A stretch of 64,000 bases of DNA from Tannerella sp. GTDB taxonomy: Bacteria; Bacteroidota; Bacteroidia; Bacteroidales; Tannerellaceae. The notes beneath the pieces are model-generated. The model was given only the letters and a program-made list of their open reading frames with translations. It was not told the origin of the DNA and searched no databases. The stretch lies in assembly GCA_031285565.1 (NCBI GenBank), contig JAITVY010000036.1, positions 1 through 64,000 of the forward strand. The letters are read 5' to 3'. A program made the position numbers and the translations under genes. Of this stretch, positions 9,537-20,300 are shown piece by piece. Position 1 is the first letter of the stretch. Every line of letters starts with the position of its first letter.

Positions 9537-10613
9537 GTGAAAAATAAAGAGGACTTATTTGTTGAAACATCCAGGCGGCTGATCGACAAGTTGAAGCAAG
9601 CTGAAAGCAAAAACAAATCAGATATGATACAATCCTGGGAAAAGCTTGAAGATCAATTTGCTATTCTTAGGAAAAACAGGAGGAAAATATATCTTTATGT
9701 CTCTTCAGTAGCCGTATTTTTAGCTCTTGTTTTAGCTATAAGTTGTTTCATGTTTTTGAAAGAAAATACCAGTGATGATACATTATTTGCATTGCTTAAT
9801 ACAGATATTCCAGCCGATAGCAATGATATTATTCTGATGGCAAATCAGTCTCAGATAGTAATAGAAGATGAGTCTGATATTATGTATGAAACGGATGGTA
9901 AAATGAGTGTAAATGATGAACTTCTTACACTGCCATCGGGAAAGGATGCAAATATAGAAAAGAAACCGGCAGAAATTCATCAATTGTATGTGCCGAAAGG
10001 GAAAAGAGTTCGTACTGTGTTTTCGGATGGCACAATAATGCATGTTAATTCGGATACACGGGTTATTTATCCGGCTGTATTTACAGGTAATAAACGGGAA
10101 ATTATAGTTGATGGCGAGGTATTTCTCGATGTCATGCCTGATAGTACGTCTCCGTTTATGGTTAAAACAAAAGGATTCGATGTTCGGGTACTGGGAACAC
10201 GTTTCAATGTGAACTCTTATAAAGAAAATAGTACGGCAACTGTAACACTGGTCAGTGGGTCAGTAGAAGTAAAAACCCCCGGACATAAAAACAGTATTCT
10301 TATTCCGAATCAATTATATGAGAATAATGGTGAGTCCGTCAGTATAAAAGAAGTAGATGTGTATGAATACATTTGCTGGATAGATAATATTATGCTAATC
10401 CGCGGTAAAAGAAATGTCGGACAGATATTTGAAAATCTGCAACGTTTTTATGGGGTCAACATTCTTTACGATAATAATATAGCCGGCATACCTATTTCCG
10501 GAAAGTTGGATTTGCGTGAAGATATTGGAGAAGTTCTGGATATAATCAGCACTTCCCTGATGTTGAAAATAGCGAGAGACGATAATAATAATTATGTAGT
10601 AACTTTAAACTAA
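9537..10613 (+). CDS. FecR-family anti-sigma factor (SusCD locus)
   Basis: This is a 358-residue inner-membrane regulator. A cytoplasmic N-terminal region (1-50) is followed by one transmembrane helix (about 52-74), then a linker and the periplasmic FecR domain (about 145-250, including VDGEVFLDV and VLGTRFNVNSY). It ends in a DUF4974-like domain that contacts the receptor signalling domain in this family. The start is a GTG, 8 nt after an AAAAGGA stretch; the only upstream in-frame ATG is cut off by a stop. The linker of about 70 residues between membrane helix and FecR domain is rather long and acidic. Confidence 0.9.
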   Translation: MKNKEDLFVETSRRLIDKLKQAESKNKSDMIQSWEKLEDQFAILRKNRRKIYLYVSSVAVFLALVLAISCFMFLKENTSDDTLFALLNTDIPADSNDIILMANQSQIVIEDESDIMYETDGKMSVNDELLTLPSGKDANIEKKPAEIHQLYVPKGKRVRTVFSDGTIMHVNSDTRVIYPAVFTGNKREIIVDGEVFLDVMPDSTSPFMVKTKGFDVRVLGTRFNVNSYKENSTATVTLVSGSVEVKTPGHKNSILIPNQLYENNGESVSIKEVDVYEYICWIDNIMLIRGKRNVGQIFENLQRFYGVNILYDNNIAGIPISGKLDLREDIGEVLDIISTSLMLKIARDDNNNYVVTLN

Positions 10614-10640
10614 TGTGCCTATGCAAAAATGACAAAAATA

Positions 10641-10668
10641 GCCGGATGATAGTGGCTTATCATCCGGC
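10641..10668 (+). other. Perfect 10-bp hairpin between fecR and susC
   Basis: GCCGGATGAT (10641-10650) and ATCATCCGGC (10659-10668) form a perfect stem with an 8-nt loop. Only a weak T-rich stretch follows, so it may be an attenuator, an mRNA-stability hairpin or a leaky terminator that sets the level of the susCD part. Confidence 0.7.
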
Positions 10669-10721
10669 AGAAATTTCATTAATTCATTTATTTATAAATC
10701 AAAGAAAAAACAAACAAATGT

Positions 10722-13700
10722 ATGAAAAAGTACGAACAATTTTGTCATCGAAGTTCTCATTTCTTCAAAAAGATGGCTCTAATTTTGATTTTATTAGCAA
10801 TTTGTAGTGAAAGTTTTCTTTATGCGCACTCTACTTATGCTCAACAAATTGTTTTAACCGTGAATATTAAAAACGGATCTCTGGGCGATGTTTTTTCAAG
10901 CATTGAAAAAAACAGCTAATTAATTTTTATCTATCATGGTGATAATATTGATTTGAACCGCAGGGTTTCAGTTAGTTCAGAAAACGAAACGATCGATAAA
11001 ATACTAGATAAGGTTTTTACCGGAACCGATGTGGAATATATAGTCAATGACCGCCAGGTTATTGTAAGGAAGAAAAATATAATGCCGGCTCAGATTGTCA
11101 AAGCAGCAGAAAAACCACACCAGGAAAAATTTCGTGTTCATGGCATAGTGACTGATTCCTATGGAGAACCCTTGGTAGGGGCAACTGTCCTTGAAAAAGG
11201 AAATACATCTAATGGTACTATTTCTGATATAAATGGGGAGTATAATATTGAAATAGCTAATCCGAACGGAATATTAGTATTCGGTTATGTTGGACATAAG
11301 AGTTTGGAAAAGGCAGTGAATAGTCGTAATTCTTTAAATGTAGTTCTTGAAGATAATGCAACTACGCTCGATGAACTGGTCGTAACTGCTCTGAATATCA
11401 AGAAAGACCGCCGTGCTTTGCCGTATGCTTTGGGTGAAATCAAAGCAGAAGAGCTAACTACCATCCCCACACAAGGCCTTAGTAGCTCACTGTATGGTAA
11501 AGTAGCCGGTATGCAGGTGGCTTCTACTTCAGGTGGACAAATGGGGGGAACCAAGATTCAGCTTCGTGGGGTAAACTCTATAGCCGGTTCAAACCGTCCG
11601 TTGATTGTGGTAGATGGTATCCCGGTTTATGATGATGACACAAACTATACCGGACGTGACCGTGATCAAACTCAGGAATCATCAGCCTTAAACGACATCA
11701 ACCCCGATGATATAGAATCAATATCGGTACTGAAAGGTGCGAATGCGGCAGCTCTGTATGGTTCGCGTGCAACCAATGGAGTTATTGTGATCACTACAAA
11801 AAAAGGAACCACAAAGAAAGGATTGGGAATAGAAGTATCGTCATCATACACTTATAATCAAATGGTTTGGATGCCTGAGTATCAAAATGAGTTTGGGGTA
11901 GGTACACAACCATTTTTCAATACCAATTCGGCCGGACAAAACATTCTTCAAAGCTCATCTGTGAGCTGGGGACCTGCTATGGATGGTACAAATGTGTTGT
12001 GGTGGGATGGGGTAGAACGTCCGTTCGTGGCACAGCCCGACAATATGAAAGACTTGTTTCAGGATGGTTTCAACAACAATAACTCTATTTCAATTACCAG
12101 TGGAGGAGAGAAATCGTCTATGCGTGTGTCGTATGCCAACAACAACTACGAAGGTTTTCTGAACAATATGACGCAGACACGCCATAATTTTAACTTCTCA
12201 GGAACAACACAGTTGTCTAGCTGGTTAACAGTAAATGCATCAATGAGTTATAATAGAAATAAGAATATAAACCCAGGTACCCGTATCGACCGTATCTCGA
12301 ACTTTCCGATGCCGAGAAATGAAATAACAGCGCTTTACAAACAACACTACAAAACGGCTGATGGATATTTCATGACTAATGAAATGAGAGATGGAGCCGA
12401 AGGCGCAGTAAACGGTGTTAATGCCAACCTGAAAAATAACGTTATTAATTACTTGTTGTGGGAACAAAATGAAAACCGGTACACTACTGCAAAAGACCGT
12501 TACCTGGGGAATATATCGACTAACATTAAGATTATTGACCCCCTGAGTATACGTTTGTCTATCGGAACCGACCGTATCTATACTTTGAAAGAAGACAAGG
12601 AAATGCATAAACAATATTCTGACCCTGCCGATGCTACCAGCTTAGAAGGGATGTACAGAAAGATAAATAAAACATACATCAAAAACTTCTATGAAGCAAT
12701 GGTGATGTTTGATCAGAAATTGAGCGACAAGTTCAACCTTTCGATAATGGGAGCATTCTCGTCTGAAGATATAAAAGAAAGTTCTAATAAATGGCAATCA
12801 AATGGTTTGAAAATCAATGGTATGTTCTCAGCTTCGAACAACAAGGGGAACTATTTGCAAAGCTCAGCGAACAAATGGGTAGAGAATGAAAGTGAAGTGA
12901 TGTATGCCGTGTACGGATCAGGACAGTTGGCTTATAATAGCTACCTTTATCTGGATATTACCGCTCGTAACGACTGGAGTTCTCGCTTACCATCATACTC
13001 GCGTAGCTTTTTCTATCCATCATTCGGTTTAGGGTTTGTATTTAGTGATGCTTTTAAAGTTCCCGAATGGTTAACTTACGGAAAATTGAGAGGATCGTAT
13101 GCTATTGTGGGTAACTATACACCGGAAAGATATTTTGCCAACATACTGTATACACAATCATCATTCGACGACCGGGTAACTACTAACTCATTTAGTTCTA
13201 CTATTCCACCGGTATCAATTGACCCAGAGAAAACACACTCATTGGAATTTGGTACGGAATTGAAGCTGTTTGGTGGCCGGATAGGGATAGACTTTACTTA
13301 TTTTGCGAACGAAACACGCAACCAGATCTTATCGGCAACTATACCTGTATCCACCGGTGGTGCCAAGATGTCGATGAATGCCGGTACCGTACAAAGTAAA
13401 GGGGTAGAGTTACAACTGACAGGACGCCCTGTTGAAACAAAAAATTTCACATGGAGCTCGACCTTGAACCTTAGCCGTACAAAAAGTACACTGGAAAAAC
13501 TGAGTGATGGATTGGAATATTATCAAATAGGTAATCCATGGAGCGTACAGTTTCGCGCACTTCCAGGCGACCCTATATACGGTATCTATATAAGAAAATG
13601 GCAACGTGACGATAATGGTAATATGATTGTAGGCTCAAACGGTCGTTATATACAAGATACTGAATATAGCTACATGGGAGATGCAATGCCTAAAGTGGTT

Positions 13701-14318
13701 GCAGGTTTCAGTAATACATTCCAATACAAAAACTTCTCATTAAGCGTAATGCTTGATGGTCAATTTGGTGGTAAATTGGTATCATTCACTAACTCATTAT
13801 TAAAAGCTTCGGGGGTAGGTAAAGAATCATTGTACGGACGTTCTGAAAAATACGGTGGTTTGCCTTATTATATGGATGCTAACGGTAATAGGATCTTGCT
13901 TGATAGCCACTCATCCGCTGCACCCGATGGAAGCTATGTATACCACGATGGTGTAATTGCAAAAGGGGTGAAAGAAGATGGTACAAAGAATGATATTGTT
14001 ATTTCTTCTTATAATTATCATTATTATAAATACAATGGCCCATTAGATGCCTGTGAAGATTTGGTTCGCAAAAATACATACATAAAGGTTCGCGAATTGA
14101 ACTTTACTTACAACATGCCGAAATCAATCTACAGCAAATTTAAATTACAAGGACTAAGCTTGTCGTTGATCGGAAGTAACCTGTTTTATGTATACAAAAG
14201 TATACCTAACGTGAGCCCTGAAAGTGGATTGGGAACAAGCAGCTTCTATTCGTACGTTGAGTATTCTTCGTATCCTTCGGAAAGAAACTTCGGATTCTCA
14301 GTAAAAGCTAAATTCTAA
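10722..14318 (+). pseudogene. SusC/RagA-type TonB-dependent outer-membrane receptor with an in-frame stop
   Basis: SusC proteins are TonB-driven barrels that import oligomers captured by SusD. Read as one frame the gene encodes 1198 residues: signal peptide (ending near AHSTYAQ), STN signalling domain, carboxypeptidase-like regulatory domain (about 130-210, VTDSYGEPLVGATV), plug (LRGVNSIAGSNRPLIVVDG, SVLKGANAAALYGSRA) and a barrel ending FGFSVKAKF. However, codon 66 is TAA (10917-10919), between EKNS and LIFIYHGD in the STN domain, where relatives have an acidic or polar residue. The frame is the same on both sides, so one base change explains it. A restart downstream (TTG at 10953) would lose the signal peptide. 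It is either a recent pseudogene, a sequence error or a read-through case. Confidence 0.88.
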
Positions 14319-14353
14319 AAAGATAGTTTTACAACTAAAAAATAATAAAACTT

Positions 14354-15985
14354 ATGAAGCGATTATTATATATTATTCCAATTTTAATAGCTCTTTTCCT
14401 GGCATCGTGCGATGATGAACTGGATAAAAGACATACCGATCCCGATGAGTTTACTGAAGCGAACATTGAGTTTTTGTTTACACAAGGGGCATCAAACTCA
14501 ATTATGGCCGATTATACGAACTACTATACTTATGTATATGCTAATTTTGGGACCTACACACAAGCGTTAGCCCGAAATACAACTACTTCAAAGTATACTT
14601 CTTATGAACCGACAGGCGATCTGGGATGCTGGGATTTATACTATACCACAAGGATGGCTGAATTCGTAGAAATGCAACGGATCTACCAATACAATATTTC
14701 TGAGTCGGAGAAAGAGCAATACCATCCCTATATCTATGCCGGTAAGATTATTATGGCCTATAATACAATGTTTGCTACTGATTTGTATGGATCGATACCT
14801 TATAGCGAAGGATGGGGTGCCCGTCTGGGATTGTTCGGACAACCTACTAACCTGACTCCGAAGTACGATACACAAAAGGATATATACTATAGTATACTGG
14901 CCGACCTTAAGGAAGCTGCTACTTTTATGAAGAACAATGCTCTAAATACATCCATAACCAAGCATAAGGTGTTTTTAACACAGGATATTGTGTATGGTGG
15001 TAACTACAGTAAATGGTATAAATACGCCAACTCGCTTCGTTTGCGTGCAGCCATGCGCATATCAGATGTAGATGCTGCAAAAGCAAAAGAGGTATTAGGC
15101 GATTTGTCGTTGAGTGATTTGATTACCGACAATGCGGATAATGCGTATACATTCAGAGAAAATGCAGCAAACGCTGCCAATTCGGGATATGTCGACGGAG
15201 GTATTTGGAGGGCATTGAAGGATAGAGCAAACAATGGTGTTCCGTTTTATGCTCCCGAAAACATGGTGAAAATATTTAATGAAGCCAAAGATCCGCGTTT
15301 GAATGTGTTCTTTCAATCAGCAAGTGATGTAGATGGAGTAGTGCGTGAAAAAGATGCCGAAATTATCGGTATGCCTGAATCGTGTGATGTATTGTCTAAC
15401 GAGCTAAACAGTAAAGACATTACTGCCATTGAATATTATGGAATTGTAAATTCAGCAACTGTACGTAACAATCCTGCATTTCCGGCAGGGGTAAGTATCA
15501 CAGCTTCGGATGTTTACTTCTTGTTGGCTGAAGCCCAGACAAAAGGCTTGATCAATATGGGGAACGCAGAAGACTTTTACAACAAAGGTGTGATCTTGTC
15601 TATCCAGGAGTATTATACGTATTATCGTAACAGCACAGGTCCTACCAGAGAAGAGAGTATTGCCAACACTGATACTTCGGATGATACACTGGCGGAGTGG
15701 TTGGCGTCTTCTCCTTACAAATTTAATGCGTCAACAGCGTTGGAACAGATTGCCCGTCAGCGTTGGATTCACCACTGGATAGCCCAACCATACGAAGAGT
15801 GGACTGAGTATCGCCGTACCGATCTGCCTCAAATGGTAGACGACCGTGAGAGTAATGCACTGCTTAATCAGGGTAATGCTCCGGTGAAATTGAGATATCC
15901 GACATTGGAAGCGTCAATGAATCCGAATAACTTCCCAAGTAGTGAAGATAATATCAAGCAAAGAGTCTGGTGGGATGTAAATTGA
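14354..15985 (+). CDS. SusD/RagB-like surface glycan-binding lipoprotein
   Basis: SusD proteins cap the SusC barrel on the cell surface and bind the nutrient. The 543 residues start with a lipoprotein signal (LFLASC, lipidated Cys19, followed by DDE, typical of surface export). Helical repeat regions include YAGKIIMAYNTMFATDLYGSIPYSEGW, typical of the SusD-like_2 group, and a C-terminal IARQRWIHHWIAQPYEEWTEYRRT segment. It lies 35 nt behind susC and ends before a strong terminator. No enzyme gene follows, so the substrate cannot be read from context. Confidence 0.92.
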   Translation: MKRLLYIIPILIALFLASCDDELDKRHTDPDEFTEANIEFLFTQGASNSIMADYTNYYTYVYANFGTYTQALARNTTTSKYTSYEPTGDLGCWDLYYTTRMAEFVEMQRIYQYNISESEKEQYHPYIYAGKIIMAYNTMFATDLYGSIPYSEGWGARLGLFGQPTNLTPKYDTQKDIYYSILADLKEAATFMKNNALNTSITKHKVFLTQDIVYGGNYSKWYKYANSLRLRAAMRISDVDAAKAKEVLGDLSLSDLITDNADNAYTFRENAANAANSGYVDGGIWRALKDRANNGVPFYAPENMVKIFNEAKDPRLNVFFQSASDVDGVVREKDAEIIGMPESCDVLSNELNSKDITAIEYYGIVNSATVRNNPAFPAGVSITASDVYFLLAEAQTKGLINMGNAEDFYNKGVILSIQEYYTYYRNSTGPTREESIANTDTSDDTLAEWLASSPYKFNASTALEQIARQRWIHHWIAQPYEEWTEYRRTDLPQMVDDRESNALLNQGNAPVKLRYPTLEASMNPNNFPSSEDNIKQRVWWDVN

Positions 15986-16060
15986 TTTTATATTCCGAAG
16001 GCAAGAAAATCTTTATTAATGATTGAATATAAAAGGATTTGAATATCTTTCTGTTTAAAA

Positions 16061-16101
16061 AAAATCCCCTCTAAGTTGGTTAAATACTTAGAGGGGATTT
16101 T
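16061..16101 (+). terminator. Strong intrinsic terminator after susD
   Basis: AAAATCCCCTCTAAG (16061-16075) pairs perfectly over 15 bp with CTTAGAGGGGATTTT (16087-16101), with an 11-nt loop and more T following. It separates susCD from the convergent gene and probably serves both strands. Confidence 0.95.
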
Positions 16102-16128
16102 TTATGTTATGTTTCGAATTAAACTTTC

Positions 16129-17118
16129 TCAACGGCGGCTGCCTGAACGTCCGCTACTGCTGCTTCTGCTTTCCGTTTTTTGAGATTGTTTATTGTCTTT
16201 ATTCTCACTCCGTTTTTCTACTGAAGAACTTCTTCCGCTACTACGGGTACTTGATGATTTGCTTTCCGTACGTTTTGAACTGCTTGCTGTTTGTTCGTTA
16301 CGTCTCGTATTGCTGTTTTCAATTTTTTGAATTTGTTTGTTATCATTCTGTTTGTTGGCAGATGGCGATCTTGACTCATTATTTCTTGTAGCTGACGATC
16401 TGTTATCATTCTTACGTACATCATTCTGTTTGTTAGCAGATGACCTGTTTTCGTTATTTCTTGCATTTGATGATGTTCTGCCTTCTACCCGGTTAGTACT
16501 TGTTGTTGCCTGTTTACTCCGATTCGTATTTTTGTTATTATTTACAGCCTGATTGTTATTTCTGGGCGGATTATTTCTTGAATTATTTGCGGATGAACGA
16601 TATTGGTTGTGCTGAATCTGTTTGTGCTGATGTGACAAGTGTTTATGATTCCGGTCGTTTTGTTTTGGCATATAACGCGGTTCTACCCATGCCCAGTGAT
16701 TTTGTTTAGCCCGGTGATAATGACGATCATTTATATAGTAAATGGATACCTGTGATCTATTATTACAATAGTGAGCATAGTTGCGTCTGTGATTATTATT
16801 ATACATCCATGGATCGTATATATCATTAATAACAACTTTATACATCATATAAAGATCATACTTACGATACTTTTTAGGTAAATAAATACTGGAAACCCAT
16901 CTTCTTCCACTTGGGTAAATGAATAAACCGTCGTTTACGTCATAATAGATGTTCAAATTCGGGAAATAATAAAATGCAGCATAATTGTATCCGGATGGTC
17001 CCCACGCAGGTTGAAAGTCCAGGTTTATATTTACTGAAACATGTTGTGCATTTGATGTATTGGTATTGAACAATGCGATTATTAATCCTAAACCTAAAGC
17101 GATAATTAACTTCTTCAT
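16129..17118 (-). CDS. Secreted protein with a Ser/Arg/Asn-rich low-complexity tail
   Basis: The 329 residues have a signal peptide (about 1-24, ending SNA), then a folded-looking aromatic-rich N-terminal part (about 25-145) with INLDFQPAWGPSGYNY, YYFPNLNIYYDV and KYDLYMMYKVVIND. I recall this pattern from a family of uncharacterised Bacteroidota secreted proteins. From about residue 165 to the end it is a basic, disordered tail rich in Ser, Arg, Asn and Lys, with repeated NRSSANKQND-like and KTESRSSS-like units, ending SGSRR. The tail could bind polyanions such as nucleic acid, LPS or teichoic-like polymers, but this is inference only. It is transcribed alone. Confidence 0.75.
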   Translation of the reverse strand: MKKLIIALGLGLIIALFNTNTSNAQHVSVNINLDFQPAWGPSGYNYAAFYYFPNLNIYYDVNDGLFIYPSGRRWVSSIYLPKKYRKYDLYMMYKVVINDIYDPWMYNNNHRRNYAHYCNNRSQVSIYYINDRHYHRAKQNHWAWVEPRYMPKQNDRNHKHLSHQHKQIQHNQYRSSANNSRNNPPRNNNQAVNNNKNTNRSKQATTSTNRVEGRTSSNARNNENRSSANKQNDVRKNDNRSSATRNNESRSPSANKQNDNKQIQKIENSNTRRNEQTASSSKRTESKSSSTRSSGRSSSVEKRSENKDNKQSQKTESRSSSSGRSGSRR

Positions 17119-17251
17119 GATTTTTACTTTTTAATAGGTTAGTAATTTGTTTGGCATCTCTCTGTTTGTGTATTTGACTGTAAAGATACAAATAGGTTTA
17201 GTCTGGCCTTTCATGTTTTACAACAACTTTAGTTTTGTTACTGCCACGATG

Positions 17252-17259
17252 TACTTTTG
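17252..17259 (+). promoter_or_regulatory. Candidate distal promoter of gltBD-asnB
   Basis: TACTTTTG matches TAnnTTTG, 136 nt upstream of the gltB start. A TTTTG lies 14 nt upstream of it, shorter than the usual spacing. Confidence 0.4.
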
Positions 17260-17333
17260 TAAAGTTTATTCTTTAAAATGATTCATTGTGTATGAAAAAT
17301 TATTATTAATGTATCTTTTTGAAATATTATATT

Positions 17334-17341
17334 TATATTTG
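17334..17341 (+). promoter_or_regulatory. Candidate proximal promoter of gltBD-asnB
   Basis: TATATTTG matches TAnnTTTG, 53 nt upstream of the gltB start. No -33 element at the ideal distance was found. Confidence 0.5.
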
Positions 17342-17394
17342 TAGCCAAAACGACAAAATTGAATGTGTATAAACAGTTATAATGTCAATAAAAG

Positions 17395-20300
17395 ATGAAC
17401 AAACAAAATCATTTAAACAATAGCTCAAAAGGTTTATACGATGCTTCTTACGAACATGATGCATGTGGAGTTGGTATGATTGTACATATTCATGGAGAGA
17501 AATCACATGAAATTGTGGAATCGGCTCTGAAAGTACTGGAGAATATGCGGCATAGAGGCGCTGAAGGTGCTGATAACAAAACCGGTGATGGTGCAGGAAT
17601 TATGTTGCAGATTCCTCATGAATTTATATTATTACAGGGTATACCGGTACCGGAGAAGGGTAAATACGGAACGGGATTGGTATTTCTTCCTAAAAATGAA
17701 GAATTACAATCCGCAATTCTTCGTATCATGATCGAAGAAGTGGAAAAAGAAGGCCTGAATCTGACGCATTTGCGGAAAGTCCCGATTGACTCATCTATAT
17801 TGGGAAAAGATGCACTGGAGACGGAGCCGGATATAAAACAGATCTTTATCACAGGTTGCAGTGAGCAACAAATTCTGGAATTAAAACTATATATTGTTCG
17901 TAAACGAATTGAAAAACGTGTTGCAACAATAGGTCCGGATGCTAAGAATGAATTTTATATAGTGTCGTTATCCACGCGCAATATTGTTTACAAAGGGATG
18001 CTTGAAACAATGCAATTGCGACATTATTATTCGGATTTGACGAATAGCTATTTTACGTCGGGACTGGCATTGGTACATTCGCGGTTCAGTACCAATACGT
18101 TTCCTCGCTGGAATCTGGCTCAGCCTTTCCGTTTGTTGGCTCATAACGGAGAGATTAACACGGTACGAGGTAACCGTGGATGGATGGAAGCACGGGAAAG
18201 TGTGCTGACTTTTCCGACTTTGGATAAGATAGATGATATCCGTCCGATTGTTCAGCCCGATATGAGTGATAGCGCTTCTTTAGATAATGTATTGGAATTT
18301 TTTGTTGCTGCAGGTATGAGTTTACCACATGCCATGGCTATGTTGGTTCCTGAAAGTTTCAATGAAAAGAATCCGATATCGGAAGATTTAAAGGCGTTTT
18401 ATGAGTACCATTCTATTTTGATGGAACCGTGGGATGGTCCGGCAGCTTTGTTGTTTAGTGACGGACGTTATGCAGGAGGAATGCTTGATCGTAACGGATT
18501 GCGTCCGGCACGATACTTGATTACAAAGAATGATATGATGGTTGTTGCATCCGAAGTCGGTGTTTTAGATCTGGAACCGTCTGAAATTAAAGCAAAAGGA
18601 CGGTTGGAGCCTGGAAAGATTATATTGGTTGACACGGAAGAAGGCCGGATTTATTATGATGAAGAACTTAAAGAACAATTGGCAGAGGCTAAACCTTACC
18701 GTACATGGTTGACAAGCAATCGGGTTGAACTGGATGAATTGAAGTCAGGGCGCCGTGTGGAAAGCAGTATTGATGATTATGAAAGACATCTGTGCTTATT
18801 TGATTACAGCAGGGAAGATGTGGAACGTATCATTATGCCGATGTGTACCGATGGAACAGAACCTGTGGGATCGATGGGTAATGATACTCCTTTGGCGATC
18901 CTGTCAACACGTCCGCAATTACTTTATAATTATTTCCGACAGCAATTTGCACAGGTTACCAATCCGCCGATAGACCCTATACGTGAAGAATTGGTGATGA
19001 GTTTAGCTGAATATATTGGCGCTGTAGGCGATAATATATTACAACCCAATGAAACGCATTGTAAAATGGTGCGTTTGCCTCATCCTGTCTTAAGTAACAC
19101 ACAATTAGAGCTTCTGTGTAACATACGTTATAAAGGATTTAAGTCTGTCAAATTATCAATGTTGTATGATGTAAATCAGGGGCGTGACGGATTGGAAGCT
19201 GCTCTGGACCAGCTTTGTAAGCACGCTGAACAATCCGTAAAAGACGGCGTTAATTATATTATTCTGAGTGACAGGGATTCAAACGAAAAATATGCTCCCA
19301 TACCTTCATTGCTTGCCGTAAGCGCCGTACATCATTATCTGATTTCAGTCCAGAAACGTGTTCAGACAGCTTTGATCGTTGAAACCGGCGAATTGCGCGA
19401 AGTGATGCATGCTGCGTTATTACTGGGCTACGGTGCCAGCGCTCTCAATCCTTATATGGCATTTGCCATATTGGACGACCTGGTAAAAAAGAAAGATATA
19501 CAACTTGATTATGCTACAGCGCAGAAAAATTATATAAAAGCACTATGTAAAGGCTTGTTGAAGGTGTTAAGTAAGATGGGTATAAGTACGATACGTAGTT
19601 ACAGAGGAGCTAAGCTCTTTGAAGCAATCGGTTTAAGTGAAGAAATTATTTATAAATATTTCGGAGGAACAACCAGCAAAATCGGAGGAATCTGTCTGGA
19701 AGAAATCGCTGCCGATTCAAGGCGTTTGCATGATAATGCCTATGGTAAGTTACCAGAGCAGGTTTTACCTCATAAGGGTATGCTAAGTTACCGGAAAGAC
19801 GGAGAACAACATGCCTGGAACCCCGAAACGATTGTAGCCTTACAATTGGCTACGCGTATGGGAAGTTATAAGAAATTTAAAGAATACTCCGGATTGATAG
19901 ATAATAAGAAAGAACCTGTTTTCTTACGTGATTTTCTTACATATCGGAAGGGTGAGCGCATTCCAATTGAAAAAGTTGAACCAGCCAGTAAAATAATGAA
20001 GCGTTTTGTGACCGGTGCGATGAGCTACGGCTCTATCAGTCAGGAAGCGCATGAGACGATGGCTATTGCTATGAATAAGATTCACGGACGTAGTAATACC
20101 GGTGAAGGAGGTGAAAACCCCGAACGTTTCAAACCACGTAAGGATGGGTTATCATTACGTTCCGCTATTAAACAAGTGGCTTCAGGACGGTTTGGAGTTA
20201 CAGCCGAATACCTGGTGAATGCGGATGAAATACAGATAAAAATAGCACAGGGTGCTAAACCCGGTGAGGGAGGGCAATTGCCTGGTCATAAGGTGAATGA

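Noticed and set aside
10613..10807. 64-codon open frame after fecR
   Set aside because: It has no recognisable features, overlaps the start of susC in another frame and contains the hairpin.
10953..14318. Separate SusC gene starting from TTG at 10953
   Set aside because: It would lack the signal peptide and the first half of the STN domain; the upstream frame continues in phase, so a single interrupted gene explains it better.
16129..16700. CRISPR-like or minisatellite array in the Ser/Arg-rich gene
   Set aside because: The repetition is codon-level low complexity inside a coding frame, with irregular units and no spacers.
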